Source of the DNA: Spirochaetia bacterium | GTDB lineage: Bacteria; Spirochaetota; UBA12135 | Length of the DNA: 6,807 nucleotides | Assembly (NCBI GenBank): GCA_003497555.1 | Contig: DNNS01000560.1 | Location: 1-6,807, forward strand | Direction of reading: 5' to 3' | Program-made: the position numbers and the translations under genes | Notes under the pieces: generated by a model | The model's database searches: none | Told to the model about the DNA's origin: nothing | Seen by the model: the letters and a program-made list of their open reading frames with translations, nothing else | Part shown: positions 1 to 6,807 of the stretch, piece by piece | Layout of the letters: each line of letters opens with the position of its first letter | How positions within the stretch are numbered: position 1 is the first letter of the stretch

Positions 1-1110
1 AGTCATTTTTTCCATGAGCGAGTTGTTATACAGAACTTCACAAATAATATCCGCGAGTTCCCGGGGATTGTCGGGATGGAAATACCGGGCGGCATTTCCG
101 AGAATTTCCGGGAGAGATCCGCGGTTTGACGACAGCACGGGAATGCCCAGCGCCAGCGCCTCGGCCGGAGGCAGGCCGAAACCTTCATAATAAGAAGGGA
201 AAATAAATAATTTTGCGCCGGACAGAATATGCCTGTAAATATTGTCATCGGCATCCGGTATTTGCCTGATGTTTTTGGGGCAGGCAGGCGCCTGATCTTT
301 CAGCGCATATAAGGCAGCAATCGAAAAGCTGCTGCGGATTTTTTCCGGAAGAAATTTCATTGCGTCAAACAGCAGCCGGTTATTTTTTCTGTAGCCCATG
401 CCGCCTGCGCTGGCCAGATAATTTTCCGCAAGTCCGTATTTAGCCGTTAATTGAACGAGATCTTCCGGATTTTTTTTAAAGTGCATAAATTCTTCATCGA
501 TAATCTGATAATTGACAAGGATACGCTCCGGATTATATCCGATACCGAAGCGTTCGGCAAATTTTTTAAGATTAGCGGCTGTGGCTTGGGATGGAACAAT
601 TATCAGCCGGGCTTTTTCGAGAATACGCCGGGTTTCAGCCAGGAAAAATATACTGGATCCCGATAAAAATGGAATACTGCGGAAAAATTGTCCGGGGTTT
701 TCGGAAGCCAGGGGCAGCAGCGGAATAATATCATGAATATAGCAGACTGCCGGAAGAGCGGTATCAGCCATGACATTGAAAGGAGAAAAAAAAATTTCTA
801 TATCGGTTTCGTTCAGGTATCTTCCCAGGCTGCGCATCCACCTGCTGCGGTTTCTGGAAAAGGGAATATGCCTGAAATTTATATGCGCAACGTCAGGAGA
901 CCGTCCGCCGGCAGTACCGATAATGTTGCGTACTGAAAGTTCCCGCCAGTTGACAGGCAGGGTATAAGGATGAAATAGCGTAAAGCGGAAATTACCGGGC
1001 GGCAGAATGAAGTATCTGAGCAGGTTGCGGCAGTAGCGGATAATGCCGTAATGAGATCTTCCCTCCAGGGCCTCCTGCAGGAAAAAACAATCGATGCCTA
1101 TATGCTTCAA
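1..1110 (-). CDS. GT4-family (group 1) glycosyltransferase, C-terminus cut by window edge
   Basis: My reading of the minus strand gives 370 uninterrupted codons from a TTG at 1110-1108 to the left edge, with no stop, so the C-terminus is missing. The protein looks like a GT-B fold retaining glycosyltransferase of family GT4, which moves a sugar from a nucleotide-sugar donor, usually in cell-surface polysaccharide synthesis. Seen: an N-terminal strand HIGIDCFF (3-10), an IHDIIP segment (125-130), VPSQAT (172-177), the donor-domain opening GGMGYRKN (236-243), and the E-x7-E motif in YEGFGLPPAE with E309 and E317, followed by GIPVLSSNRGSLPEI. The TTG start is chosen because the typical N-terminus begins right there. 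It overlaps the pyrB stop as TTGA and has no visible Shine-Dalgarno, so translation is probably coupled to pyrB. The first in-frame ATG is at residue 92, inside the conserved fold. Donor and acceptor cannot be told. Family call firm, role inferred. Confidence 0.9.
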   Translation of the reverse strand, partial: MKHIGIDCFFLQEALEGRSHYGIIRYCRNLLRYFILPPGNFRFTLFHPYTLPVNWRELSVRNIIGTAGGRSPDVAHINFRHIPFSRNRSRWMRSLGRYLNETDIEIFFSPFNVMADTALPAVCYIHDIIPLLPLASENPGQFFRSIPFLSGSSIFFLAETRRILEKARLIIVPSQATAANLKKFAERFGIGYNPERILVNYQIIDEEFMHFKKNPEDLVQLTAKYGLAENYLASAGGMGYRKNNRLLFDAMKFLPEKIRSSFSIAALYALKDQAPACPKNIRQIPDADDNIYRHILSGAKLFIFPSYYEGFGLPPAEALALGIPVLSSNRGSLPEILGNAARYFHPDNPRELADIICEVLYNNSLMEKMT

Positions 1111-2201
1111 TATTCGAGAATCTTGGTTTCTAAATTGAAAATATGGGCGAGTAAGGCGCAGCGGATCCTCATGCCGTTTCTTTCCTGCCGCCAGTAAACC
1201 GCCCGCGGGTCATTGTCAATCTGCGGATCAATTTCAGTACGACGGGGCAGGGGATGCATAATTATGGAATTGGATTTAAGAAGATCAAGATGTTCAAGAC
1301 GCAGGGCATAGCGGGAAAAATCGGTTTTCTTGGATTCTCCGGCCTGATCGTGTTCATCCTGAATACGCGTCATATAAACAGCGTCGGCCTGGGGAAGAAT
1401 TTTTTCAAATTCTGATGTCTCGGTATAGGATATATTGTGTTCGGCTAAAAAATCCTTGATATCGCTGTTCATGCGGAATTCATCGGGCGAAGAATAAATA
1501 ATTTTCACATTGCGGAAATTTTTCAGCAGATAGGAAAGGGAGCGCACGGTTCTGCCGCGCTTTAGATCTCCCACCATCATTATGGTTTTTTCATCAATAC
1601 CGCCGATGGGCTGAAAGGAACGCATCAGCGTAAAAATATCCAGCAGCGCCTGGGTAGGGTGCTGATCTTTTCCGGAACCGGCATTGATGATTGGTATGGG
1701 CCGCTTGGTGCGGTTTAAAACAAACGAAGCCCGTTCCGCATGGCCTTCGAGCGGATGACGCATGATAATTATATCGAAATAGCTGGAAAAAGTGCGTATG
1801 GTATCGTCAAAAGATTCACCCTTTACCTCGCTTGAAGTATGAATTGACTGTACGGCTGCAGTCTGCATACCGAGAATCTGGCAGGCAGAATGAAAGGAAA
1901 GAAAGGTGCGGGTGGAAGGCTGGACAAAATAAAGCATGGCGCGTTTGTGCGCAAGCAGGGAGCGCAAAAAATCGGCGCCGTATTTGGTTTTGGATACCAG
2001 TCGTATTTTATTGGTAATGGTAAAAATTCGTTCGATGAATTCGCGATCAAACTGCTGTGAAAATAAAACATCAAACAGTCTGCCCTGGCGGAAAAAAAAA
2101 TCAAGCTTGTCGGAAATTCTGGTTGTATAAAAATCTTCCCAGGTTACAGATAAATATTTGCGTTTGGCCTGGAAAAAATTGGAACTATAGTGAATAGACA
2201 T
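1107..2201 (-). CDS. pyrB: Aspartate carbamoyltransferase catalytic chain, N-terminally extended
   Basis: Joins carbamoyl phosphate and L-aspartate to give N-carbamoyl-L-aspartate, the first committed step of pyrimidine synthesis, in the cytosol. All main active-site elements are visible: the carbamoyl phosphate loop STRT (96-99), 80s-loop S123 and K127 in TSSEVKGE, R148 in MRHP, H181 and Q184 in QHPTQ, R217-T218 in KRGRT, R279 and Q281 in MTRIQ, and HPLPR (316-320). These match E. coli S52-T55, S80, K84, R105, H134, Q137, R167, T168, R229, Q231 and the P266-P268 loop. At 364 residues it is longer than the usual 305-310, through about 44 extra residues at the N-terminus. The start is supported by GAGGTG 8 nt upstream, and the next in-frame ATG (residue 89) falls within the core. 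No regulatory chain gene (pyrI) follows; a glycosyltransferase does. Ornithine carbamoyltransferase is unlikely given the MTRxQ and HPLPR pattern. Confidence 0.96.
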   Translation of the reverse strand: MSIHYSSNFFQAKRKYLSVTWEDFYTTRISDKLDFFFRQGRLFDVLFSQQFDREFIERIFTITNKIRLVSKTKYGADFLRSLLAHKRAMLYFVQPSTRTFLSFHSACQILGMQTAAVQSIHTSSEVKGESFDDTIRTFSSYFDIIIMRHPLEGHAERASFVLNRTKRPIPIINAGSGKDQHPTQALLDIFTLMRSFQPIGGIDEKTIMMVGDLKRGRTVRSLSYLLKNFRNVKIIYSSPDEFRMNSDIKDFLAEHNISYTETSEFEKILPQADAVYMTRIQDEHDQAGESKKTDFSRYALRLEHLDLLKSNSIIMHPLPRRTEIDPQIDNDPRAVYWRQERNGMRIRCALLAHIFNLETKILEY

Positions 2202-2203
2202 GG

Positions 2204-3496
2204 TTAATTCACCTCAATAGTATCTTCGCGATCCGCTCCCACAGAAATATACGAAACCGGGCAGGAAAGGTAATCGGAAAGGAAATCTATGTAGCGTTTG
2301 GCCTGATCAGGCAAATCCCGAAAAGATTTTATCCCGGTAAGCGGCTGGTTCCAGCCGGGAAATTCCCGGTAAACAGGTTCGGCCCTGGCTAATAATTCCG
2401 ATCGGGCCGGGAAAATATCGGTAGTTTTACCGTTGATTTTATAATGCGTACAAAAAGGAATGGATTGGTAATTAGAGAGAATATCGAGTTTGGTTAAGGC
2501 GATTTTATTTAGACCGTTTACCAGGACAGCATAACGGCCCTGCACTCCGTCAAACCACCCGCAGGTGCGCGGCCGGCCGGTGGTGGCGCCGTACTCGGAC
2601 CCGTATTCACGAAGTCTTTCGCCTTCAGTGCCTGTAACTTCCGTAGGCAGCGGGCCTTCACCGACCCGCGTGATATAAGCCTTGAAAATACCGATTATAT
2701 CGTTAACAGAACGCATGGGAATTGATGAGCCGGTAACAGCCCCTCCGGCAACCGGATTGGAGGAAGTAACAAACGGATAAGTTCCAAAATCCATATCCAG
2801 CCCGGTACCCGGGGCGCCTTCCAGTAAAATTCTAGAGGGTTTTTTCATTTCATAAAAAAAATAGGGAAGATCAACAACGTATTTTTTCAGGCGCTCATAA
2901 GAGCATAGTAATGAATCGGTTAAGGCTTTTACATCAATTGTTTTTTCCGAGCCGTAGAGGTTTTTCAGCAGCGATTCTTTTTCGCGGATATTTTCTTTTA
3001 ATTTTTCTTCAAGCGAGGCGGCATTTTCCAGATCGCAGAAACGTATACCTATGCGCGCGGCTTTGTCAATATATGCAGGCCCGATACCGCGCCCTGTGGT
3101 TCCGATTTTTTTATTTTGTCCGGCTTCACGGCTTATGTCCAGCTCTTTATGCACCGGCAGAACCAGGTGCAGACGGGAAGATATTTTAAGCCTGCCCTCT
3201 GTAAAAATACCGCGCTCGGCCAGAGTGTCGATTTCAGAAAGTAAAGCTTCGGGATCTACAACCAGGCCGTTCCCCAGGATGCAGATGGTATCGGGATACA
3301 AAATGCCTGAGGGGATAAGATGAAATATATATTTTTCCCTGCCGTGAATTACACTGTGCCCGGCATTGGCGCCTCCCTGATAGCGGATAATGCAGTTATA
3401 ATTTTTCGAGAGGAAGTCGATCATTTTCGCTTTTCCCTCGTCGCCCCACTGGCCCCCGACACAGATATCGGCTTTTAGAAGATGAGCATTGTTCAT
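2204..3496 (-). CDS. purA: Adenylosuccinate synthetase with several unusual active-site substitutions
   Basis: GTP-dependent joining of IMP and L-aspartate to adenylosuccinate, the first committed step from IMP to AMP, in the cytosol. Length (430) is normal. Seen: the P-loop [10 protein letters not shown] (15-24) with catalytic D19, [10 protein letters not shown] (38-47) with catalytic H47, [17 protein letters not shown] (132-148) matching the family signature, [10 protein letters not shown] (238-247), the aspartate-loop motif TTGRPR (305-310) and the guanine-binding TKLD (335-338). Odd points: the P-loop reads GKAK instead of GKGK; GAPG (227-230) replaces GAQG, so the IMP-contacting Gln224 of the E. 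coli enzyme is Pro229; GADR (420-423) replaces GPDR. Both catalytic residues remain, so activity is likely but not certain. Phage PurZ is excluded because the P-loop Asp is kept. The ATG overlaps the clpX stop (ATGA) and lacks a clear ribosome binding site, suggesting translational coupling. Confidence 0.96.
   Translation of the reverse strand: MNNAHLLKADICVGGQWGDEGKAKMIDFLSKNYNCIIRYQGGANAGHSVIHGREKYIFHLIPSGILYPDTICILGNGLVVDPEALLSEIDTLAERGIFTEGRLKISSRLHLVLPVHKELDISREAGQNKKIGTTGRGIGPAYIDKAARIGIRFCDLENAASLEEKLKENIREKESLLKNLYGSEKTIDVKALTDSLLCSYERLKKYVVDLPYFFYEMKKPSRILLEGAPGTGLDMDFGTYPFVTSSNPVAGGAVTGSSIPMRSVNDIIGIFKAYITRVGEGPLPTEVTGTEGERLREYGSEYGATTGRPRTCGWFDGVQGRYAVLVNGLNKIALTKLDILSNYQSIPFCTHYKINGKTTDIFPARSELLARAEPVYREFPGWNQPLTGIKSFRDLPDQAKRYIDFLSDYLSCPVSYISVGADREDTIEVN
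2210..2215 (-). promoter_or_regulatory. Ribosome binding site of pyrB, inside purA
   Basis: GAGGTG lies 8 nt upstream of the pyrB ATG and overlaps the last codons of purA. It is the best Shine-Dalgarno among the internal junctions, and it decides the start that gives PyrB its long N-terminus. Confidence 0.75.
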
Positions 3497-4794
3497 GCGG
3501 TTTTATTTATTACGGTAAAAACCGGCGATTCATGGTTTTCGATATAATCTTTATCAATAATTATTTCATCTCGGTTTTCGGACGGTGCTTCGAACATAAT
3601 ATCAAGCATAATCTCTTCAATAATGGTTTTTAATCCTCGGGCGCCCAGTTTGAGCTTAACCGCCCGGGTTGCTATTTCGCTTACAGCTTCGTCCGTTACA
3701 GTCAGCCTGGTGTTTTCCATCTGCATAATAGCGGCATATTGCCTGAGCAGGGCGTTTTTGGGTTCGGTAAGAATGCGCTCAAGCGCCTTGTGATCGAGTT
3801 CATGCAGTACGGTAGTTACCGGCAGCCGGCCGACCAGCTCGGGTATAAGACCGTATTTTACCAAATCATCAGGAGTACATTGCTTGAGCAGCTCATAACT
3901 CTGTTTGCTGTTTCTGGGAGTTAAATAACTTTCGAATCCGATGCCCTGTACATGTACGCGGTGTTTTATATGCTCTTCAATGCCGATAAAAGCTCCGCCG
4001 CAGATAAAAAGTATATTGGTGGTATCGATAAGAATGTTATTGGCCTGGGGATGTTTGCGGCCTCCCTGGGTGGGTACACTGGCAATAGTGCCTTCAACAA
4101 TTTTTAAAAAAGCCTGCTGTACACCTTCGCCGGAAACATCGCGGGTAATGGAAGTATTTTCGCTTTTTCTGCTTATTTTGTCTATTTCATCGATGAAAAC
4201 AATTCCCTTTTCTGCGCGCTTCACGTCAAAATTGGCATTTTGCAGGAGCCTGAGCAGGGCATTTTCAACGTCATCGCCCACATAGCCGGCTTCGGTAAAG
4301 GTAGTGGCATCAACAATAACAAAAGGAACATTCACCAGCCGGGCTAATGTTTTGGCAAGAAATGTTTTGCCGCTTCCGGATGGACCTAACAGCAGTATAT
4401 TGGTTTTTTCAATTTCTACATCGTCACGGGTTTTTTTAGTGTTATATTTAAGGCGTTTATAATGATTATATACCGCCACGGCTAAAACTTTTTTTGCCGT
4501 TTCCTGTCCGATTACGTATTGATCGAGAAATTTTACGATTTCAGAAGGATGGGGGAGGTTAATTTCCTGCGGGAGCGGCGGCGGGGGCTGTACAGCAGAA
4601 GTCTGGGCAGTATTCAGATCGGAAGTTTTATTTTTCTGTTCGCCTAATACATTGTTGCATACCTGTACGCAGTCTTCACAGATAAACCCGGATTTCCCGG
4701 AAATAATATGCCCGGCTTCGCTCTGTTTTCTTCCGCAGAAAGAGCATTTTATTTCCGTTCCGAAAGGCCCCTGGTTATCGTATCTTTTAGACAT
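3493..4794 (-). CDS. clpX: ClpX, AAA+ unfoldase subunit of the ClpXP protease
   Basis: ATP-driven hexameric unfoldase that recognises tagged or damaged proteins and threads them into ClpP. Domains in order: an N-terminal C4 zinc-binding domain (C17, C20, C39, C42), a linker at about 50-78 with a short proline run (70-73), then the AAA+ module. Visible motifs are Walker A GPSGSGKT (137-144), pore-1 loop GYVG (170-173), Walker B IVFIDEID (198-205), pore-2 region around ITRDVSGEG (216-224), RKH loop (246-248), IGF loop (285-287) that docks on ClpP, arginine-finger motif ELVGRLP (319-325, R323) and sensor-2 GARGLK (384-389, R386). Length 433 is typical. The zinc domain and IGF loop separate it from HslU and other Clp ATPases. 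The start codon overlaps the clpP stop (TAATG) with only a weak AAAAGAA upstream, so expression is probably coupled to clpP, fitting the shared complex. Confidence 0.98.
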   Translation of the reverse strand: MSKRYDNQGPFGTEIKCSFCGRKQSEAGHIISGKSGFICEDCVQVCNNVLGEQKNKTSDLNTAQTSAVQPPPPLPQEINLPHPSEIVKFLDQYVIGQETAKKVLAVAVYNHYKRLKYNTKKTRDDVEIEKTNILLLGPSGSGKTFLAKTLARLVNVPFVIVDATTFTEAGYVGDDVENALLRLLQNANFDVKRAEKGIVFIDEIDKISRKSENTSITRDVSGEGVQQAFLKIVEGTIASVPTQGGRKHPQANNILIDTTNILFICGGAFIGIEEHIKHRVHVQGIGFESYLTPRNSKQSYELLKQCTPDDLVKYGLIPELVGRLPVTTVLHELDHKALERILTEPKNALLRQYAAIMQMENTRLTVTDEAVSEIATRAVKLKLGARGLKTIIEEIMLDIMFEAPSENRDEIIIDKDYIENHESPVFTVINKTA

Positions 4795-5378
4795 TATGTT
4801 CTTTTGGTTATTATGGTATCGATAATTTTATAATTTTGAGCTTCTTCGGAAGTGAGAAACTTGTCGCGCTCTGTATCAATTTCAATTTGTTCGAGATTCT
4901 TGCCTGTGTGTTTGGACAGGATTTCATTAAGACGCCTGCGGATGCGGATAATTTCTTCAGCATGGATTTTAATATCGGATGCCTGCCCCTGGGCTCCGCC
5001 TGCCGGCTGATGTATCATGATGCGTGAATTGGGTGTGGCGAAACGTTTGCCCGGACTGCCGGCTGCCAGCAGCAGGGCGCCCATGGACGCAGCCTGGCCT
5101 ACACAGATAGTTGCTACCTGCGGTTTGATATACTGCATGGTGTCGTATATACCCATACCGGCAGTTCCTACGCCCCCCGGAGAATTAATATACAGCCATA
5201 TATCTTTTTCCGGATCTTCGGATTCAAGAAACAGCAGCTGGGCAATTATTACATTAGCTTTATAATCTTCTATTTCTCCGCCAAGAAATATTATACGGTC
5301 TTTAAGCAGACGGGAATAAATATCATAAGAGCGCTCGCCGCGGCTGGTTTGTTCTATAACATACGGTACAAGTGTCAT
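4794..5378 (-). CDS. clpP: ClpP, serine protease subunit of ClpXP
   Basis: Forms the barrel-shaped double-ring peptidase that degrades substrates unfolded by ClpX or a related ATPase. The catalytic triad is complete: S98 in QAASMGA, H123 in MIHQP and D172 in TERDKF, the same numbering as the B. subtilis enzyme. Other family features seen are the N-terminal [21 protein letters not shown] segment, FLGGEI (31-36), the oxyanion-hole region NSPGG (65-69), [12 protein letters not shown] and the handle segment [10 protein letters not shown] (127-136). Length 194 is typical, with a short C-terminal tail after IIDTI. The stretch after SPGG reads VGTAG where many ClpPs have SVTAG or SITAG, a small local change. 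The start overlaps the tig stop (ATGA) and has AGAGG 9 nt upstream inside tig. A single clpP lies in this window; whether a second copy exists elsewhere cannot be told. Confidence 0.98.
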   Translation of the reverse strand: MTLVPYVIEQTSRGERSYDIYSRLLKDRIIFLGGEIEDYKANVIIAQLLFLESEDPEKDIWLYINSPGGVGTAGMGIYDTMQYIKPQVATICVGQAASMGALLLAAGSPGKRFATPNSRIMIHQPAGGAQGQASDIKIHAEEIIRIRRRLNEILSKHTGKNLEQIEIDTERDKFLTSEEAQNYKIIDTIITKRT

Positions 5379-6715
5379 TCGTCATTACCTCTTTCTGAAA
5401 GTTCGCGGTAAGTAATAATTTTGCCTTTTTTTACCTGCGCTTTGGTTTTAAGGAAATCCAGAGCAGCCTGGCGCCTTAAATTATTTTTAACGGTTTCGTA
5501 TCTGCCGTCTTTAAGCATTTCCTTGCGCAGTCCGGGTACATCGGTATTTTTTTGCTGGGCAGCATACTCTTCAATAGCTTTGTTAACTGCATCGTCAGTG
5601 ATTTCGATTTTTTCATTACTTTGAATTTTAGCTAACATAAGTTCTTTTTGGTATTCAATATTAATGTCTTTTTTTCTGTTTTCTGCATATCTCTCTTCGG
5701 TTTGACCCATGGAAGAAAACCATTTTAAAAGATTATTTTTATCGCCTCCGAACTGTTTAATCAGGGCTGACAAGGATCTGTTGTATTCAAAATCAATCAC
5801 GGACCTTGAAATGGCAAAAAAAGTTGTTTCGGATAAACTGTCCAGCAGCGCTTTTTCGTTTTCGCGTTTTTGTACGCTTTTAATATATTCGTCAATTTGT
5901 CTGGCAATGTCTTCTTTCATGACAGCCACGGAATCATAGCCGTTCTTTTTGGCAAACTCGTCATTTAACTCGGGTTTGATCATGGATTTAACGGTATTGA
6001 TTTTTGCTGTTATTTCCGCTTTTTCTCCGGCTGTTTCTTGGTTTTTGTAATCTTTTTCAAAAACGTATGAAATTTTTATTTCATCGCCGACTTTTGCGCC
6101 TAAAAATTTTTTATAAAGCTTGAAAGGAATAAATTTTTCTTCGAGACGATATGTGGTATTTACTTTGGACTCGGAAGCTATTTTGCTGCCTTTAATTATA
6201 ACATCGATGTCGCAGGTAACAGCGTCTTTTTCAGCTGCAGGCCCGTTTTTATCCTGTGGAATTGCCCGTGTTTCAAGTATACGGTTGATTTCATATTCAA
6301 TATCTTTTTCATCCGTTTTGTAATTGTTATCGGTATAGGCAAGCTTTTCATAGCTTTTAATTTCACAGTAAGGCATTAATTCTACCTTGACGGAAAATTT
6401 AAGGGGGGCTGCATCGGTAAATTCAGGTAAAGTATCTATTTGCGGCTGGCCCAACGGTTCAATTTTTGCATCTTCAATGGCTTTTTTTGATGCTTTTTGT
6501 ATGATACTGTTTAAAGTTTCAGCCTGCAGGGTACTTCCAAAACGCGTTTTTAAAAGAGAAAAAGGGACTTTACCGCGCCGGAAGCCCGGAATTTGGGCGT
6601 TTTTGGAAAAATCATTGAATATTTCCTGATATTCTTTTTTTACAGTGTTTTCATTAACCTCTATGTCAAGTGTGCATGAAGCGTTTTCTGTTTTGTGTGT
6701 TGCGGTGATTTCCAT
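5375..6715 (-). CDS. tig: Trigger factor, ribosome-associated chaperone
   Basis: Binds the large ribosomal subunit near the exit tunnel and shields nascent chains; its middle domain is a peptidyl-prolyl isomerase fold. Domain order: N-terminal ribosome-binding domain (about 1-115) with the signature GFRRGKVP (44-51); FKBP-like domain (about 155-243), including the tail [15 protein letters not shown]; and a helical C-terminal chaperone domain (about 245-430) starting at [12 protein letters not shown]. The C-terminus is lysine-rich, then acidic (ERGNDE). Length 446 is within the normal 420-450. The FKBP domain is poorly conserved in sequence, so prolyl isomerase activity is not assured. The ATG is supported by the signature's usual distance from the N-terminus and by AAGAGA 5 nt upstream. 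As first gene behind the promoter it leads the operon, and its stop overlaps the clpP start. tig beside clpP-clpX is a common bacterial arrangement, linking folding with degradation. Confidence 0.96.
   Translation of the reverse strand: MEITATHKTENASCTLDIEVNENTVKKEYQEIFNDFSKNAQIPGFRRGKVPFSLLKTRFGSTLQAETLNSIIQKASKKAIEDAKIEPLGQPQIDTLPEFTDAAPLKFSVKVELMPYCEIKSYEKLAYTDNNYKTDEKDIEYEINRILETRAIPQDKNGPAAEKDAVTCDIDVIIKGSKIASESKVNTTYRLEEKFIPFKLYKKFLGAKVGDEIKISYVFEKDYKNQETAGEKAEITAKINTVKSMIKPELNDEFAKKNGYDSVAVMKEDIARQIDEYIKSVQKRENEKALLDSLSETTFFAISRSVIDFEYNRSLSALIKQFGGDKNNLLKWFSSMGQTEERYAENRKKDINIEYQKELMLAKIQSNEKIEITDDAVNKAIEEYAAQQKNTDVPGLRKEMLKDGRYETVKNNLRRQAALDFLKTKAQVKKGKIITYRELSERGNDE
5388..5392 (-). 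promoter_or_regulatory. Ribosome binding site of clpP, inside tig
   Basis: AGAGG lies 9 nt upstream of the clpP ATG, within the last codons of tig. It supports the ATG that overlaps the tig stop, and suggests clpP can recruit ribosomes as well as being coupled to tig. Confidence 0.65.
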
Positions 6716-6720
6716 TGTTA

Positions 6721-6726
6721 TCTCTT
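6721..6726 (-). promoter_or_regulatory. Ribosome binding site of tig
   Basis: AAGAGA, a partial Shine-Dalgarno match, lies 5 nt upstream of the tig ATG in an otherwise A/T-rich leader. It is weak and its spacing is slightly short, but nothing better is present in the leader. Confidence 0.5.
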
Positions 6727-6746
6727 TATATTGATTATATGTTGTT

Positions 6747-6774
6747 ATTATATAATAAAAATAAAAATTTTCAA
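6747..6774 (-). promoter_or_regulatory. Sigma70-type promoter for the tig operon
   Basis: Reading the minus strand, TTGAAA (6774-6769) is followed by a 16-nt A/T-only spacer and TATAAT (6752-6747), a perfect -10 and a 5-of-6 match -35. Transcription would be expected to start near 6740, giving a leader of about 25 nt before the tig ATG. A second TATAAT at 6739-6734 lacks a properly spaced -35. I see no heat-shock CIRCE inverted repeat or other recognisable operator in the visible upstream DNA, but only 33 nt beyond the -35 are present. Confidence 0.75.
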
Positions 6775-6807
6775 CGGACTTGTTTATGGCGATGCTGATT
6801 AATAATA

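Noticed and set aside
3..254. Minus-strand open frame of about 83 codons starting at an ATG
   Set aside because: It is a shifted frame inside the glycosyltransferase gene; the true frame over the same bases encodes the conserved E-x7-E region.
451..967. Several plus-strand open frames of 65-82 codons
   Set aside because: They lie antisense to the continuous glycosyltransferase frame, have no recognisable domains, and are typical antisense shadows.
1823..2130. Open frames of 60-93 codons on both strands within pyrB
   Set aside because: The ATCase frame with its complete active site covers this DNA; the alternatives show no protein-like motifs.
1100..3510. Intrinsic terminators or attenuators at the clpX/purA, purA/pyrB and pyrB/glycosyltransferase junctions
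   Set aside because: The junctions overlap or are 2 nt apart, and no GC-rich hairpin followed by a T-run was visible at any of them.
3941..4285. Plus-strand frame of 114 codons opposite clpX
   Set aside because: Longest of the antisense frames, but it mirrors the conserved Walker B to RKH-loop region of ClpX and has no ribosome binding site or family resemblance.
6786..6807. Possible plus-strand gene starting ATG GCG ATG at the right edge, divergent from tig
   Set aside because: Only seven codons are visible, with no Shine-Dalgarno; plus-strand TATAAT at 6751 lacks a properly spaced -35.
6771..6807. Possible last codons of an upstream minus-strand gene ending in TGA at 6773-6771
   Set aside because: Eleven codons open by chance are not evidence; the stop overlaps the promoter -35, which is possible but cannot be tested here.
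1..6807. CRISPR array, insertion sequence, tRNA or rRNA, riboswitch, or new defence system
   Set aside because: No spaced direct repeats, terminal inverted repeats, transposase, structured RNA gene or unexplained gene was seen; nearly all bases are accounted for by six known protein families.

Overview
The window is one tightly packed, single-strand gene block. Every supportable gene lies on the minus strand, so it reads from right to left: tig (trigger factor), clpP, clpX, purA (adenylosuccinate synthetase), pyrB (aspartate carbamoyltransferase), then a GT4-type glycosyltransferase cut off by the left edge. A clear sigma70-type promoter (TTGAAA, 16-nt spacer, TATAAT) sits about 30 nt upstream of tig. 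I see no other convincing promoter and no intrinsic terminator, so the block looks like one long operon that continues past the left edge.

The junctions are extremely tight. tig/clpP overlap in ATGA (4 nt), clpP/clpX in TAATG (1 nt), clpX/purA in ATGA (4 nt), purA/pyrB are 2 nt apart, and pyrB/glycosyltransferase overlap in TTGA (4 nt, TTG start). No stretch longer than about 100 nt lacks a gene. The only non-coding DNA is the 92-nt leader at the right end (6716-6807), which is very AT-rich and carries the promoter and a weak ribosome binding site.

Functionally the right half is a protein quality-control module: a ribosome-bound chaperone plus the ClpXP protease, whose ClpX carries the IGF loop that docks on ClpP. 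The middle pair gives the first committed step of AMP synthesis from IMP and the first committed step of pyrimidine synthesis; both use aspartate as a substrate. The last gene probably acts in surface or exopolysaccharide synthesis. tig-clpP-clpX is a very widespread order in bacteria. Continuing straight into purA, pyrB and a glycosyltransferase is less familiar to me and is the main contextual oddity.

The organism is a bacterium of moderate-to-low GC, judged by eye. The lineage cannot be fixed from these housekeeping proteins. A spirochaete or another compact-operon phylum is possible, but I hold this only weakly. The most notable details are PurA changes at ligand-binding positions (P-loop GDEGKAK, GAPG in place of GAQG, GADR in place of GPDR) and a roughly 44-residue N-terminal extension on PyrB. 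I find no mobile element, CRISPR array, RNA gene or evidently new system here; it is mostly an ordinary core-genome region.
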